Shown piece after piece: positions 1-6,158 of a DNA stretch of 25,444 nucleotides; the stretch's first letter is position 1, and every line of letters begins with the position of its first letter. The translations under genes were made by a program, and so were the position numbers. The notes beneath the pieces were generated by a model. The model saw only the letters and a program-made list of their open reading frames with translations, did no database searches and had not been told where the DNA came from. Source of the DNA: a virus. The stretch is taken from the IMG/VR virus record IMGVR_UViG_3300027754_000397, positions 1-25,444 of that record. One strand, written 5' to 3'.

Positions 1-140
1 ATCAACATATCCACAATGCTGGCCTGCGAGCGCCTCTGATCTGTGGCTGCCTGCACCAGCAACTGCTTTGCTACGGGTCTGATGCGTACCATCACGGGTA
101 CTACGTCAGTCTTTGGTTTGATAGAGTGTTTGATATTCAT
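1..140 (-). CDS. Ribbon-helix-helix DNA-binding protein, 3' end outside window
   Basis: An open frame starts with ATG at 140 and runs left off the window edge, giving 46 visible residues without a stop. Residues about 16-46 fit the CopG/Arc ribbon-helix-helix pattern: a short strand (MVRIRP), an amphipathic helix rich in Ala, Leu and Gln (about 24-36), a turn at RSQA, and a second helix starting SIVDML. Such proteins bind operator DNA as dimers through the strand. It is divergent from the early genes, so a repressor or autoregulator of the control region at 141-277 is the natural inference. There is no proper Shine-Dalgarno: GGGG ends one base before ATG. A TATAAT at 147-152 sits so close that the transcript could be leaderless. 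A later start at 92 would keep the whole domain. Function is inferred from fold pattern only. Confidence 0.6.
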   Translation of the reverse strand, partial: MNIKHSIKPKTDVVPVMVRIRPVAKQLLVQAATDQRRSQASIVDML

Positions 141-277
141 ACCCCGATTATATTGCTTGCATTGTGAAATAGATACATTAGGGAAAACACCTACGATTGA
201 CTGGGTTACTATGTTAAGATGCTTGCACGTTGATAGCAATCAGCGTATTCACAACCTTCCAACTATGGAGAATGAAG
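141..277. promoter_or_regulatory. Divergent control region with paired TGCTTGCA sites
   Basis: This gap separates the leftward regulator from the rightward early genes. On the minus strand a perfect TATAAT lies at 152-147, with no good -35. On the plus strand an extended -10, TGTTAAGAT, lies at 212-220, again with no good -35, about 50 bases ahead of the first early gene. The 8-mer TGCTTGCA, itself an interrupted palindrome (TGC-TT-GCA), occurs at 154-161, next to the leftward -10, and at 220-227, overlapping the end of the rightward -10. These are candidate operator sites. Promoter calls without -35 boxes are weak. Confidence 0.35.
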
Positions 278-514
278 ATGGAAAACACAGAAATTAAAAT
301 TGGTGATCGTACAAAAATTGATTGCACACTTGTTTATTCGGGTGAAGCATGGAGAATTATTGGTGTTGGTGCTGAACGTGATGGCAATACATACTGTCAT
401 TTAGCAAATATCTATCGTGGCAAACAACAAAAGAATGGCTGGAATCCAATTCAAATTTGTGATTGGATTGATAGTGCAGTTGTTGCATCTGCTACAAAGT
501 TGGAGGCAAAATGA
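278..514 (+). CDS. Small early phage protein, unknown function (78 aa)
   Basis: A 78-residue soluble protein, first of the rightward early operon. Upstream in-frame starts exist at 230 and 272, but GGAG at 267-270 is seven bases ahead of the ATG at 278, which decides the start. The protein has a compact, mixed composition with three Cys, three Trp and a motif around NGWNPIQICDWID near the end that looks like a domain core. I see no membrane segment and no known catalytic motif. Its TGA overlaps the ATG of the next gene (ATGA at 511-514), so translation is probably coupled. I do not recognise the family; a host-takeover or DNA-metabolism accessory role is only a guess from position. Confidence 0.7.
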   Translation: MENTEIKIGDRTKIDCTLVYSGEAWRIIGVGAERDGNTYCHLANIYRGKQQKNGWNPIQICDWIDSAVVASATKLEAK

Positions 515-702
515 AAATCACAATTCGCATTACTAAAGTCTACGGTAACCAAGTCATCTACCCAGTATGTGACCAGGCTAAGTTGTTTGCCACGATTGCA
601 GGCACACGCACACTCACACCACAGACTCTCGATCTCATCGAGAAGCTTGGCTACACAATCGACATCCAGCAAATGGCTCAAGACTGGAGACAAGCAGCAT
701 GA
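511..702 (+). CDS. Small conserved-type phage protein (63 aa), unknown function
   Basis: A 63-residue protein with a beta-strand-like N-terminus (MKITIRITKVYGN) followed by a short region with Cys20 and a helix near the C-terminus. GGAGG at 502-506 lies four bases before the ATG, which supports the start. The opening MKITIRxxKVYG followed by IYPVCD resembles small proteins I associate with phage early regions, but I cannot name a function. It overlaps the preceding gene by four bases, and its stop (TGA, 700-702) overlaps the start of the 29-residue gene at 699. Codon use is like its neighbours and unlike the A-rich genes that follow at 785. Confidence 0.7.
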   Translation: MKITIRITKVYGNQVIYPVCDQAKLFATIAGTRTLTPQTLDLIEKLGYTIDIQQMAQDWRQAA

Positions 703-788
703 CTATCAAAGAATTTGCCTACGCCATTGCTTGTGGCTTGGTCTTCTCAATCCCCTTCATTATTGAAATACTTAAGGATCTGCTATGA
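699..788 (+). CDS. 29-residue hydrophobic microprotein
   Basis: A 29-residue frame begins with ATG at 699 inside the stop of the previous gene and ends with TGA at 786-788 inside the ATG of the next gene. Both junctions are ATGA couplings, which is the main support for it being real. Residues about 7-25 are largely hydrophobic (Ala, Ile, Cys, Leu, Val, Phe, Pro), consistent with one short membrane-spanning or membrane-associated helix. The Pro in the middle of the segment would kink it. No family is recognisable. It could be a small membrane effector of the early phase, or merely a coupling frame. Confidence 0.5.
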   Translation: MTIKEFAYAIACGLVFSIPFIIEILKDLL

Positions 789-958
789 AAGCAATACAAA
801 TCCTAACCAAAGAAGAGTTAGAAAAAAAGATAAAAGAACTAGAAGATAAAAATGCAAGTTGGAAATGCTGTAAAGATGGATCTTACGAAATGGCATTGGA
901 CAATTGTGGCTATTACAAATTATGGGATCAATTACAGGAGTTAAATAATGAAAAATAA
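785..958 (+). CDS. Small Lys/Glu-rich protein ahead of HNH gene (57 aa)
   Basis: A 57-residue frame from ATG 785 to TAA 956-958. It overlaps the 29-residue gene by four bases and the HNH gene by eleven. Residues about 8-22 are a highly charged helix rich in Lys and Glu, probably coiled coil. The second half has three Cys (two adjacent, then one about 12 residues later) and several aromatic residues. GGATC (776-780) gives at best a weak ribosome-binding site, so coupling is likely. The DNA is markedly A-rich, like the HNH gene and unlike the genes before and after, so the two may have arrived together. Function unknown. Confidence 0.6.
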   Translation: MKAIQILTKEELEKKIKELEDKNASWKCCKDGSYEMALDNCGYYKLWDQLQELNNEK

Positions 959-1616
959 AGCCATTGATTTTGTAAAGTTAATAACAAGAAAAGAAGCAAT
1001 GCAACGAGGTTTAAAACGCTACTTTACTAGTAAACCTTGCGACAAAGCTGGACACATATCTGAACGACATACGCAAAAAGGAAACTGTATAGAGTGTATG
1101 GCTGTGAAGTTTCAAGAGAATAACAAAGATATTGAGTTTAGAAACAAAAGAAAACAATACGATGCTGAGTACAGGAATTCATTATCAAGAAAAAACTGGG
1201 AGCAGGCTAATGAAGAAACTTTGTATTTTTACAGCTTGTTTTATTATGAGTTTTACAAAGAAGAAATCTTAGAAAAACAAAAAGCATATCGTGAAAAAAA
1301 TAGCAATGTAATTTTAGAAAAGAAAAAAACTTGGGCAAAAAATAACTTGTGGAGATTCAATCCTCACACCGCAAAAAGACGGGCTGAAAAATTAAAGCGC
1401 ACACCTCAATGGTTAACCAATGAAGATAGAAAAGCAATTAAAAACATATATAAATTGGCATCAGACAAAACAAAACAAACAGGTATTGGTTGGCACGTTG
1501 ACCACATAATTCCGCTACAAGGGGTGGGTGTTAGTGGGCTACACGTTCCATCAAACTTGCGTGTTATCACTGCAAAAGAAAATCGTTCTAAACATAACAA
1601 ATGGGAGGTAGTATGA
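948..1616 (+). CDS. HNH endonuclease with N-terminal zinc-knuckle motif
   Basis: A 222-residue HNH nuclease. The C-terminal domain holds the motif: H183-V-D185-H186 followed by IIPL, N203 in PSNL, then N212 and H216. This is the DH...N...H arrangement of the beta-beta-alpha-metal fold, which cuts DNA with one divalent metal. The N-terminus has C31, H36, C47 and C50, a probable second zinc site for DNA binding. The middle (about 55-150) is Lys/Glu-rich helix. CAGGAG at 935-940 lies ahead of the ATG. The gene is A-rich compared with the recombination genes downstream, suggesting a mobile free-standing homing-type endonuclease. No intron or intein is visible nearby. A packaging role, as for HNH proteins beside terminases, is less likely here because the neighbours are early genes. 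Confidence 0.88.
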   Translation: MKNKAIDFVKLITRKEAMQRGLKRYFTSKPCDKAGHISERHTQKGNCIECMAVKFQENNKDIEFRNKRKQYDAEYRNSLSRKNWEQANEETLYFYSLFYYEFYKEEILEKQKAYREKNSNVILEKKKTWAKNNLWRFNPHTAKRRAEKLKRTPQWLTNEDRKAIKNIYKLASDKTKQTGIGWHVDHIIPLQGVGVSGLHVPSNLRVITAKENRSKHNKWEVV

Positions 1617-1924
1617 ACTTCTTTGGCACACATTGGAAAAAACTAGTACGCATCAATGCGCCAGCAACCTCCGTGGAGGCTGCAGTTGTGGTCAACACCA
1701 CCAAGCTAGAGCAGCTGGTGTATGAGACTATTGGCAAATTTCCTGATGGCTGTATTCAAGATGAAGTGCTGGCTCATCTGGTGAGCTATCCCTACCCTAG
1801 TATTACAGCTCGGTTTCGTGCCTTGCTCGACAAAGGTTTTGTAGAGGACACTGGGTTAACTCGCCCTGGTCGTTCTGGTCGTCAACAGCGAGTCTTAAAA
1901 ATCAAAGGAAAACATCATGCCTAA
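1613..1924 (+). CDS. Winged-helix DNA-binding protein (103 aa)
   Basis: A 103-residue basic protein. An in-frame ATG at 1601 exists, but GGGAGG (1603-1608) sits between it and the ATG at 1613, and the 1613 ATG overlaps the HNH stop as ATGA, so I choose 1613. Residues about 30-95 fit a winged helix: a first helix starting LEQLVYETI, a second around QDEVLAHL, a recognition helix around ITARFRALLDKGFV, and a basic wing (RPGRSGRQQ) ending in a strand (RVLKI). This is the layout of MarR/ArsR-like and phage replication-type wHTH domains. It may regulate early genes or help load replication/recombination proteins. The target cannot be deduced. Confidence 0.65.
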   Translation: MNFFGTHWKKLVRINAPATSVEAAVVVNTTKLEQLVYETIGKFPDGCIQDEVLAHLVSYPYPSITARFRALLDKGFVEDTGLTRPGRSGRQQRVLKIKGKHHA

Positions 1925-2867
1925 ACTCACCTCGGACACAATGCTGTCCTGCTCACAGCTGCCATCACTCTTTGGTGTCAGTCCATACTCAACTCCCAAT
2001 GACACGCTTACATTCTGCTGTAAGAGTATCACTGGCGAAGATGCTCGCTTCAAAGCTGGTGAAGCAGCAGACTGGGGCAATGCTCTTGAGCCTGCAATCA
2101 TTGCTGAGATATCCAAGCGCCTTGGCCTCAAGTCTTTTACCATGCCAGAGGAAGCCTTTAAACACGACAACCTGCCCCTTGGCGCCAGTCCTGATGCCAT
2201 TGGTTACCCTGATGGCAAACAAGTCATCCAGCACAATCCTGCCAATGGCATTTATGTAGTAGATGGGGATTCAATCGAGCTAACAGGATATGGTGTGCTT
2301 GAATCTAAGCTGACCCGTGGCCATCCAGAAGATAGTCTGCCACTGTACCGTGGTCCAATCCAAGTCCAAGGTGTAATGATGTGTACTGGCCTGCAATGGG
2401 CAGCCATTGGTTGTTTGTACAGTGGCGTTGAACTCCGCATCTATTTGTTTAAAACCCATCAAACAACACAAGATCAGATCACTGTGATGGCCGAGGAGTT
2501 TGAGCAAAAGCTCGAACACTTTAGACAGACTGGTGAGGTGGACTACTACCCTGCGAGCAACAGCAAAGATGCAGATCTGATCTGGCCACACGCAAAGGAC
2601 GCAGAGGTAGTGTTATCAGAACACGCTGAGTACCTTGCTCAAGAGATTGTCATGGCCAAGCAAAATATCAAGGAGCAAGAAAGCCACATTGATATCTGCG
2701 AGAAAGATCTCAAAGCTTTAATGCAAGATGCCACAGTTGGCAAAGCTGGTGGTTACACCATCAAGTGGCCAATGAGACACTTCAAAGAATCAGCAGAAAA
2801 AATTACACCAGCAAAAGCTGCTTACTCTATTCGTCAATCAACTCTCACAATTAAGGAATCAAAATGA
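1917..2867 (+). CDS. YqaJ-type viral recombinase / PD-(D/E)XK exonuclease
   Basis: A 316-residue nuclease of the YqaJ family, the group that includes lambda exonuclease. Family members degrade one strand from double-strand ends to leave 3' single strands. The PD-(D/E)XK core is visible: W53-G-N-A-L-E58, S91-P-D93 in GASPDAIG, and E129-S-K131 in GVLESK, followed by a Gln-rich motif (PIQVQGVMMCTG, about 147-158) typical of YqaJ. The C-terminal third (about 225-270) is helical and charged. It starts eight bases inside the winged-helix gene and ends in ATGA with the ERF gene. The pairing with a single-strand annealing protein is the classic phage two-component recombination module, used for genome repair or concatemer formation. 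Confidence 0.9.
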   Translation: MPKLTSDTMLSCSQLPSLFGVSPYSTPNDTLTFCCKSITGEDARFKAGEAADWGNALEPAIIAEISKRLGLKSFTMPEEAFKHDNLPLGASPDAIGYPDGKQVIQHNPANGIYVVDGDSIELTGYGVLESKLTRGHPEDSLPLYRGPIQVQGVMMCTGLQWAAIGCLYSGVELRIYLFKTHQTTQDQITVMAEEFEQKLEHFRQTGEVDYYPASNSKDADLIWPHAKDAEVVLSEHAEYLAQEIVMAKQNIKEQESHIDICEKDLKALMQDATVGKAGGYTIKWPMRHFKESAEKITPAKAAYSIRQSTLTIKESK

Positions 2868-3604
2868 AAGCAATTGCCACAGCCTTGGTCAAAGCCCAGC
2901 GTCAGTTCGGTCCAGCACTGAAGACATCTACCAACCCACATTTTCGCAGCAAGTATGCAGACCTGTCTGCCTGTATTGAAGCTGTCATTGATGCACTAAA
3001 TGACAATGGCATCTTTTTGCTCCAAAAAAATTATGATTGTGCCGATGGTGTGATGCTAGAAACTGTATTTATCCATGAGAGTGGTGAAATGTTAGAGACT
3101 GGGATCATCCACTTTCCAGCCAGTAAACACGATGCTCAAGGTTTTGCCTCATGTTTAACCTATGCCCGTAGGTATTCTTTGATGAGCGCCTGCGGTATCA
3201 GTCCAGAATCAGAGGGTAAGCAGCCATCCTTTGCTGATGATGATGGCAATGCAGCATCTAGATCTAGAGTAGCGTCAGCTGTTAACCCACTCGATGCCAT
3301 CAAGCCTGCAACTGTAGCGCCAGCCTTCGAGTTGTCAGTGCCAGGCAAAGAGCCACGTTTGTATTCAACTGGTACAGATTACTTGGCAGGAATGCTTGAG
3401 TTGCGTACAAAGGTAGAGAAGTCTAGCCTGGCAACACGCACCAAGATGACAAAGCTGCGTGAATTGAATGAGGCCAATGAGCAGATCATGCTCAAGATTG
3501 AGCCTGAGAACCGTAGCAAACTGGTTGCTGATTACACACTCAGACTCAAACGCCTTGGCGCCCAGCTTAATGAGGACGTTGAGGAATTAACCGAGGACTT
3601 GTAA
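2864..3604 (+). CDS. erf: ERF-family single-strand annealing protein
   Basis: A 246-residue protein of the ERF superfamily (P22 Erf type), which coats single-stranded DNA and anneals complementary strands. Support: the N-terminal pattern with AL.KAQ..F.PALK, then NPHFRSKYADL (about 25-35), and the signature AQGFASCLTYARRYSLMSACGI (about 90-111). Residues about 115-165 are a low-complexity Ser/Ala/Pro linker, and the rest is a charged helical tail of unclear role. It is the last gene of the rightward block. It takes over at ATGA from the exonuclease that makes its substrate. Its stop lies inside the 3' end of the convergent endolysin gene (18-base overlap), with no terminator between. Confidence 0.9.
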   Translation: MKAIATALVKAQRQFGPALKTSTNPHFRSKYADLSACIEAVIDALNDNGIFLLQKNYDCADGVMLETVFIHESGEMLETGIIHFPASKHDAQGFASCLTYARRYSLMSACGISPESEGKQPSFADDDGNAASRSRVASAVNPLDAIKPATVAPAFELSVPGKEPRLYSTGTDYLAGMLELRTKVEKSSLATRTKMTKLRELNEANEQIMLKIEPENRSKLVADYTLRLKRLGAQLNEDVEELTEDL

Positions 3605-4183
3605 AGCCTGGTTAGTGTGCTTGATTCGGTCATCGAGGCCGATTGTCCCCCCGTTGATTATCTTGGTTAACCTAGTGTGGTCCAAGGAATCAGCTGGGGG
3701 ATTGCATTTGTGGGTTGACCAAAACCAGCCAGCAGTAAGCACGGCATACTTTGGAGTTGATACTAGATCAGGCTGGGTTACCAGGTCAACACCCAGTGCT
3801 TTACTGGCGTGGTGATAATTATCGGCCCCAGTCAATTGAACCAGCCCTCTTCCCCTCATCATCCACCCGTCATTGCTCGCCTCATCTCTGTTACCCATAC
3901 GGCCAGAATAAACTTTGTTAGCTATCTTGCGTGGTTGACCAGCGTATTGGCTTGCTATCTCCATTGTAGGAAACCGCTTGGACCACAACTTCATTAGTGT
4001 GGCTGCCTTGTAATTGAGATTCTCTTCAAGCAATCTAAAGTTACCAGACTCATGGCCACACTGAGCAATGAAACAAGCTTGCTGATTCTTAGTGCTAATA
4101 CCAAATCGCTCGAATGTTTCATTCAGTGGATCAACCCACTTGGCATCGATGTGGAGGCGAGTAAGTTGTTCAGCGTTTACCAT
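3587..4183 (-). CDS. Endolysin, GH19 chitinase-like muramidase
   Basis: A 198-residue endolysin of the glycoside hydrolase 19 / COG3179 type, which cuts the glycan strands of peptidoglycan at lysis. The catalytic region is clear: E45 in CGHESGNF and the acidic pair E53-E54 in LLEENLNY, then GRMGN (about 94-98) and RGRGLVQLTG (about 111-120), all typical of this family. There is no signal peptide or anchor, so it should reach the wall through holin lesions. No separate cell-wall-binding domain is seen. The ATG at 4183 lies inside the end of the i-spanin gene, and the gene is the last of the leftward late operon. Length is normal for single-domain GH19 endolysins. Confidence 0.93.
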   Translation of the reverse strand: MVNAEQLTRLHIDAKWVDPLNETFERFGISTKNQQACFIAQCGHESGNFRLLEENLNYKAATLMKLWSKRFPTMEIASQYAGQPRKIANKVYSGRMGNRDEASNDGWMMRGRGLVQLTGADNYHHASKALGVDLVTQPDLVSTPKYAVLTAGWFWSTHKCNPPADSLDHTRLTKIINGGTIGLDDRIKHTNQALQVLG

Positions 4184-4634
4184 TGATTGTCTCCCTCACT
4201 TGGTTGTAGGTGTCGATGCAGCTGTTGAGCTGGGTTGTGTTTCTGTCTCCTTCGATGGCGATTGAGACAAGAGCTTTAATAACCTCTCGGTCAGTGTCGG
4301 GCTTTGCTTCTGGCCGATCTCTGGTGGCAGGGCTGGCATCTCCACTGGCTTGTACGCAACTTGTGGAGGACGGGAGGCGCAGGCTGCCAGCATCAACAAG
4401 CTTACCAATATCAGACTGTTTTTTAGTGATCTCATCGTTTGCTTTCCTCAATGCGTAAGATTTCTCGGTAACAGATTTGTTTAACTCTTGCTCTTTAGCT
4501 CTGGATTCCTCATTAAGCTTGGCAATCTGTGCTTGCATCTCAATGTCTCGATCATCCCAGCCACGATGGTGGCCATAGAAGTAGCTTGATGTGCAGGCAA
4601 CAATTGCAACCAAAATAAAATAAGGGTTAATCAT
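4170..4634 (-). CDS. Rz: i-spanin, Rz-like inner-membrane lysis protein
   Basis: A 154-residue Rz-type inner-membrane spanin subunit. It has one N-terminal membrane anchor (about residues 4-21) with a short cytoplasmic tail, then a periplasmic helical coiled-coil region (about 32-80) rich in Glu, Lys and Ala. A Ser/Pro/Asp-rich stretch (about 84-120) and a final helix follow. Spanins bridge to an outer-membrane lipoprotein and fuse the membranes in the last step of Gram-negative lysis. The identification rests on architecture, position just before the endolysin, and the o-spanin nested in another frame. Its start overlaps the stop of the holin-like gene (4631-4634). Confidence 0.85.
   Translation of the reverse strand: MINPYFILVAIVACTSSYFYGHHRGWDDRDIEMQAQIAKLNEESRAKEQELNKSVTEKSYALRKANDEITKKQSDIGKLVDAGSLRLPSSTSCVQASGDASPATRDRPEAKPDTDREVIKALVSIAIEGDRNTTQLNSCIDTYNQVRETINGKR
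4196..4435 (-). CDS. Rz1: o-spanin, Rz1-like lipoprotein nested inside Rz
   Basis: A 79-residue lipoprotein encoded wholly inside the i-spanin gene in another frame. The signal peptide is clear: Arg/Lys start, hydrophobic core (about 7-16), and lipobox LAAC with C19 as the lipidated residue. The mature part is Pro-rich in its first third (RPPQVAYKPVEMPALPPE), as Rz1 proteins are, then Ser/Thr-rich. GAGG about ten bases ahead of ATG 4435 can serve as ribosome-binding site. Rz1 partners span the periplasm with Rz. Fully nested Rz1 is the lambda-like arrangement. The mature domain is somewhat longer than lambda Rz1. Confidence 0.88.
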   Translation of the reverse strand: MRSLKNSLILVSLLMLAACASRPPQVAYKPVEMPALPPEIGQKQSPTLTERLLKLLSQSPSKETETQPSSTAASTPTTK

Positions 4635-5116
4635 TGCACACTTGCCCTTGCTTCAGCTTGGAGCTGGCGCTCGTAGTCATCCTCTAAGGATGGTGGTGTT
4701 GTAGGTGGTGGCGGTGGAGTCCAGCTCTCATCCAATGGTGGGTTGACCCATACTGGCAATGCACCAGTAGCCACAGGAGCCACAGAAACAGGGCTAGGAG
4801 GCGTTGATGTAGGTGCAGGAATACTAGGTGTAGTGCTTGATCCTGTCACAGCTCCTACGGCACGTTTGCCAACGATGCCACCAATGCCACCCACAATAAG
4901 CAACACGATGTCGTTTAACATTTTGGTATAAGCCTGGTCAATTGGCGCCATGCTCTTGATAGGCTGGACAACAAAAGTCACCGAGTACAGTAGGGCAAAG
5001 ACAATGCCTGCCAATATGACTGTGATCATTACAACCACAAAGCCCCAGATCCTGACCTCGATTTCGTCAGGGTTTAGTTTGTACTGCTGGCTTGATTTGA
5101 ATGGGTTCAGGTTCAA
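4631..5116 (-). CDS. Holin-like membrane protein with Pro-rich tail (161 aa)
   Basis: A 161-residue protein with two hydrophobic segments: about 23-48, a strong membrane helix, and about 68-90, a Gly-rich helix containing GGIGGIVGKR. A long Pro/Thr-rich tail (about 95-145) and a charged end follow. It lies directly before the spanins and endolysin, so holin is the likely role: making inner-membrane lesions that release the endolysin. The start codon is TTG at 5116. GGAG at 5124-5127, seven bases upstream, supports it over the later ATG codons. It overlaps the end of the lipoprotein gene by 50 bases. The Pro-rich tail is unusual for a holin, and a regulator of holin timing is an alternative. 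Confidence 0.65.
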   Translation of the reverse strand: MNLNPFKSSQQYKLNPDEIEVRIWGFVVVMITVILAGIVFALLYSVTFVVQPIKSMAPIDQAYTKMLNDIVLLIVGGIGGIVGKRAVGAVTGSSTTPSIPAPTSTPPSPVSVAPVATGALPVWVNPPLDESWTPPPPPTTPPSLEDDYERQLQAEARASVQ

Positions 5117-5285
5117 TTTTCTTCTCCAATACAGGGGCTACTAAATACTCAGGACAGGTTTGTGTAAATTGACATCGAGGTTTCTGACACTCAGCCAGGT
5201 TAAAGTTATCAGGATTCTGACAGGCATACCGATAACGATCTTCACAGGCCACCAGCAATAGCAGGATTAACAGATACTTACTCAT
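5067..5285 (-). CDS. Cys-rich lipoprotein in lysis cassette (72 aa)
   Basis: A 72-residue predicted lipoprotein. The frame is open upstream to an ATG at 5327, but the ATG at 5285 puts the signal peptide at the very N-terminus and overlaps the previous stop, so I choose it. The signal core is Leu-rich (about 5-11) with lipobox LVAC, so C14 is the lipidated residue. The mature part begins CEDRYRYACQ and has five further Cys (residues 21-45), spaced as for one or two disulfides, then a charged/Pro tail. I have the impression of similar CEDRYRY lipoproteins in other phages but cannot name a function. A second outer-membrane lysis factor is one possibility, as is superinfection exclusion. Confidence 0.7.
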   Translation of the reverse strand: MSKYLLILLLLVACEDRYRYACQNPDNFNLAECQKPRCQFTQTCPEYLVAPVLEKKIEPEPIQIKPAVQTKP

Positions 5286-5448
5286 TCTCACCAGCCTTTC
5301 GGTCAACTTTACGTCTGAGCATTTCAACCTTCTTCATCTCCATCTGTACTTCTTTCTGAGTCTGCTTAATATCTAAGTAGACGCTAGTAATCAGTGGCAA
5401 GATGACCACAAAGATAACAGCACAAACCAAAATAATTACTAGGTTCAT
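5278..5448 (-). CDS. Small single-pass membrane protein with coiled coil (56 aa)
   Basis: A 56-residue frame from ATG 5448 to TAA 5280-5278. Residues 3-24 form one hydrophobic membrane helix. The rest is a highly charged helix rich in Lys, Gln and Glu with Met/Val/Leu spacing that suggests a coiled coil. The start is two bases after the stop of the 234-residue gene, and the end overlaps the lipoprotein start by eight bases, so it sits inside a coupled string of genes. No family is recognised. Size and topology resemble small pinholin or antiholin-type proteins, or a miniature i-spanin partner to the adjacent lipoprotein. Confidence 0.6.
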   Translation of the reverse strand: MNLVIILVCAVIFVVILPLITSVYLDIKQTQKEVQMEMKKVEMLRRKVDRKAGENE

Positions 5449-5450
5449 AT

Positions 5451-6155
5451 CTACCAGCCATATCTCATCTTTCTATCCATAACAATTACCCACCAAGTGA
5501 ATGCCAATGCCAGCAATACAAACGTCACAGCAACAAAGTAGATCAGGTTATCTTGAATCTTTGATGTCATCTCGTCTTTTTTGCGCTGTGCCTCTCGTTT
5601 CTTTTTCTCAATCTTACTTCTGGCATGGTCTTGCTCAGAGATAATCTGAACCCTCATGTGGTGACACTTGGTAAACAATGCACCCAACTCAGGTGGAGAG
5701 TTGTAGATCATTTCCCAGTGGACTTGTTCTGCCAGTTTGTCCATTTGCTCTTGAACCAAGACTCGTTGGAGGGCTGACTCCATGAGATTCTTGTCTGGGT
5801 CATATACAGACTTAGACTTTGCTTCTTCATCTCGAATGTACTTAGCAAGTTGTTCTTGTAAGCGAAATAACTTAGACAGGTTTTGCGCCAAATCAGCATA
5901 TACACTGTTTTCATCTGGCTGTACGACAGACTTTTTATTGCCAGCAACAGGTCTAGATTCAACTGAAACTTCAACTTCCACTTTCTTAGTAAAGAAACCA
6001 AGGAAGCCACCCACCTCTTTGGTAATGGTCTTAACTTCGTTGAAAGTCTTTTGAGCATCGGCAACAGTTCCCTTAACTTGCCTGTATAACTCACAACCTT
6101 TACGAATGGCAGCGACACAACCGTTTGCCATTGCAAGAATCGTAAGCGGGTCCAC
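5451..6155 (-). CDS. Helical protein with C-terminal membrane anchor (234 aa)
   Basis: A 234-residue protein. The start codon is GTG at 6155, three bases after the stop of the XhlA-like gene, and the only nearby ribosome-binding candidate is the weak GGGA at 6164-6167. Residues about 1-50 include an amphipathic helix. 75-150 is mixed helix with the pattern KYIRDEEAKSKSVYDPDKN, and 165-200 is a very basic/acidic coiled coil. A single membrane helix spans about 204-226, ending in a basic tail. The topology is tail-anchored, with most of the protein likely cytoplasmic. I believe similar proteins occur in other aquatic podoviruses but know no function. Its place suggests lysis control or membrane remodelling; a virion role cannot be excluded. 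Confidence 0.75.
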   Translation of the reverse strand: MDPLTILAMANGCVAAIRKGCELYRQVKGTVADAQKTFNEVKTITKEVGGFLGFFTKKVEVEVSVESRPVAGNKKSVVQPDENSVYADLAQNLSKLFRLQEQLAKYIRDEEAKSKSVYDPDKNLMESALQRVLVQEQMDKLAEQVHWEMIYNSPPELGALFTKCHHMRVQIISEQDHARSKIEKKKREAQRKKDEMTSKIQDNLIYFVAVTFVLLALAFTWWVIVMDRKMRYGW

Positions 6156-6158
6156 ACG

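Noticed and set aside
43-297. 84-residue plus-strand frame at left edge
   Set aside because: It is antisense to the RHH frame, has no ribosome-binding site, and runs across the control region and into the start of the first early gene.
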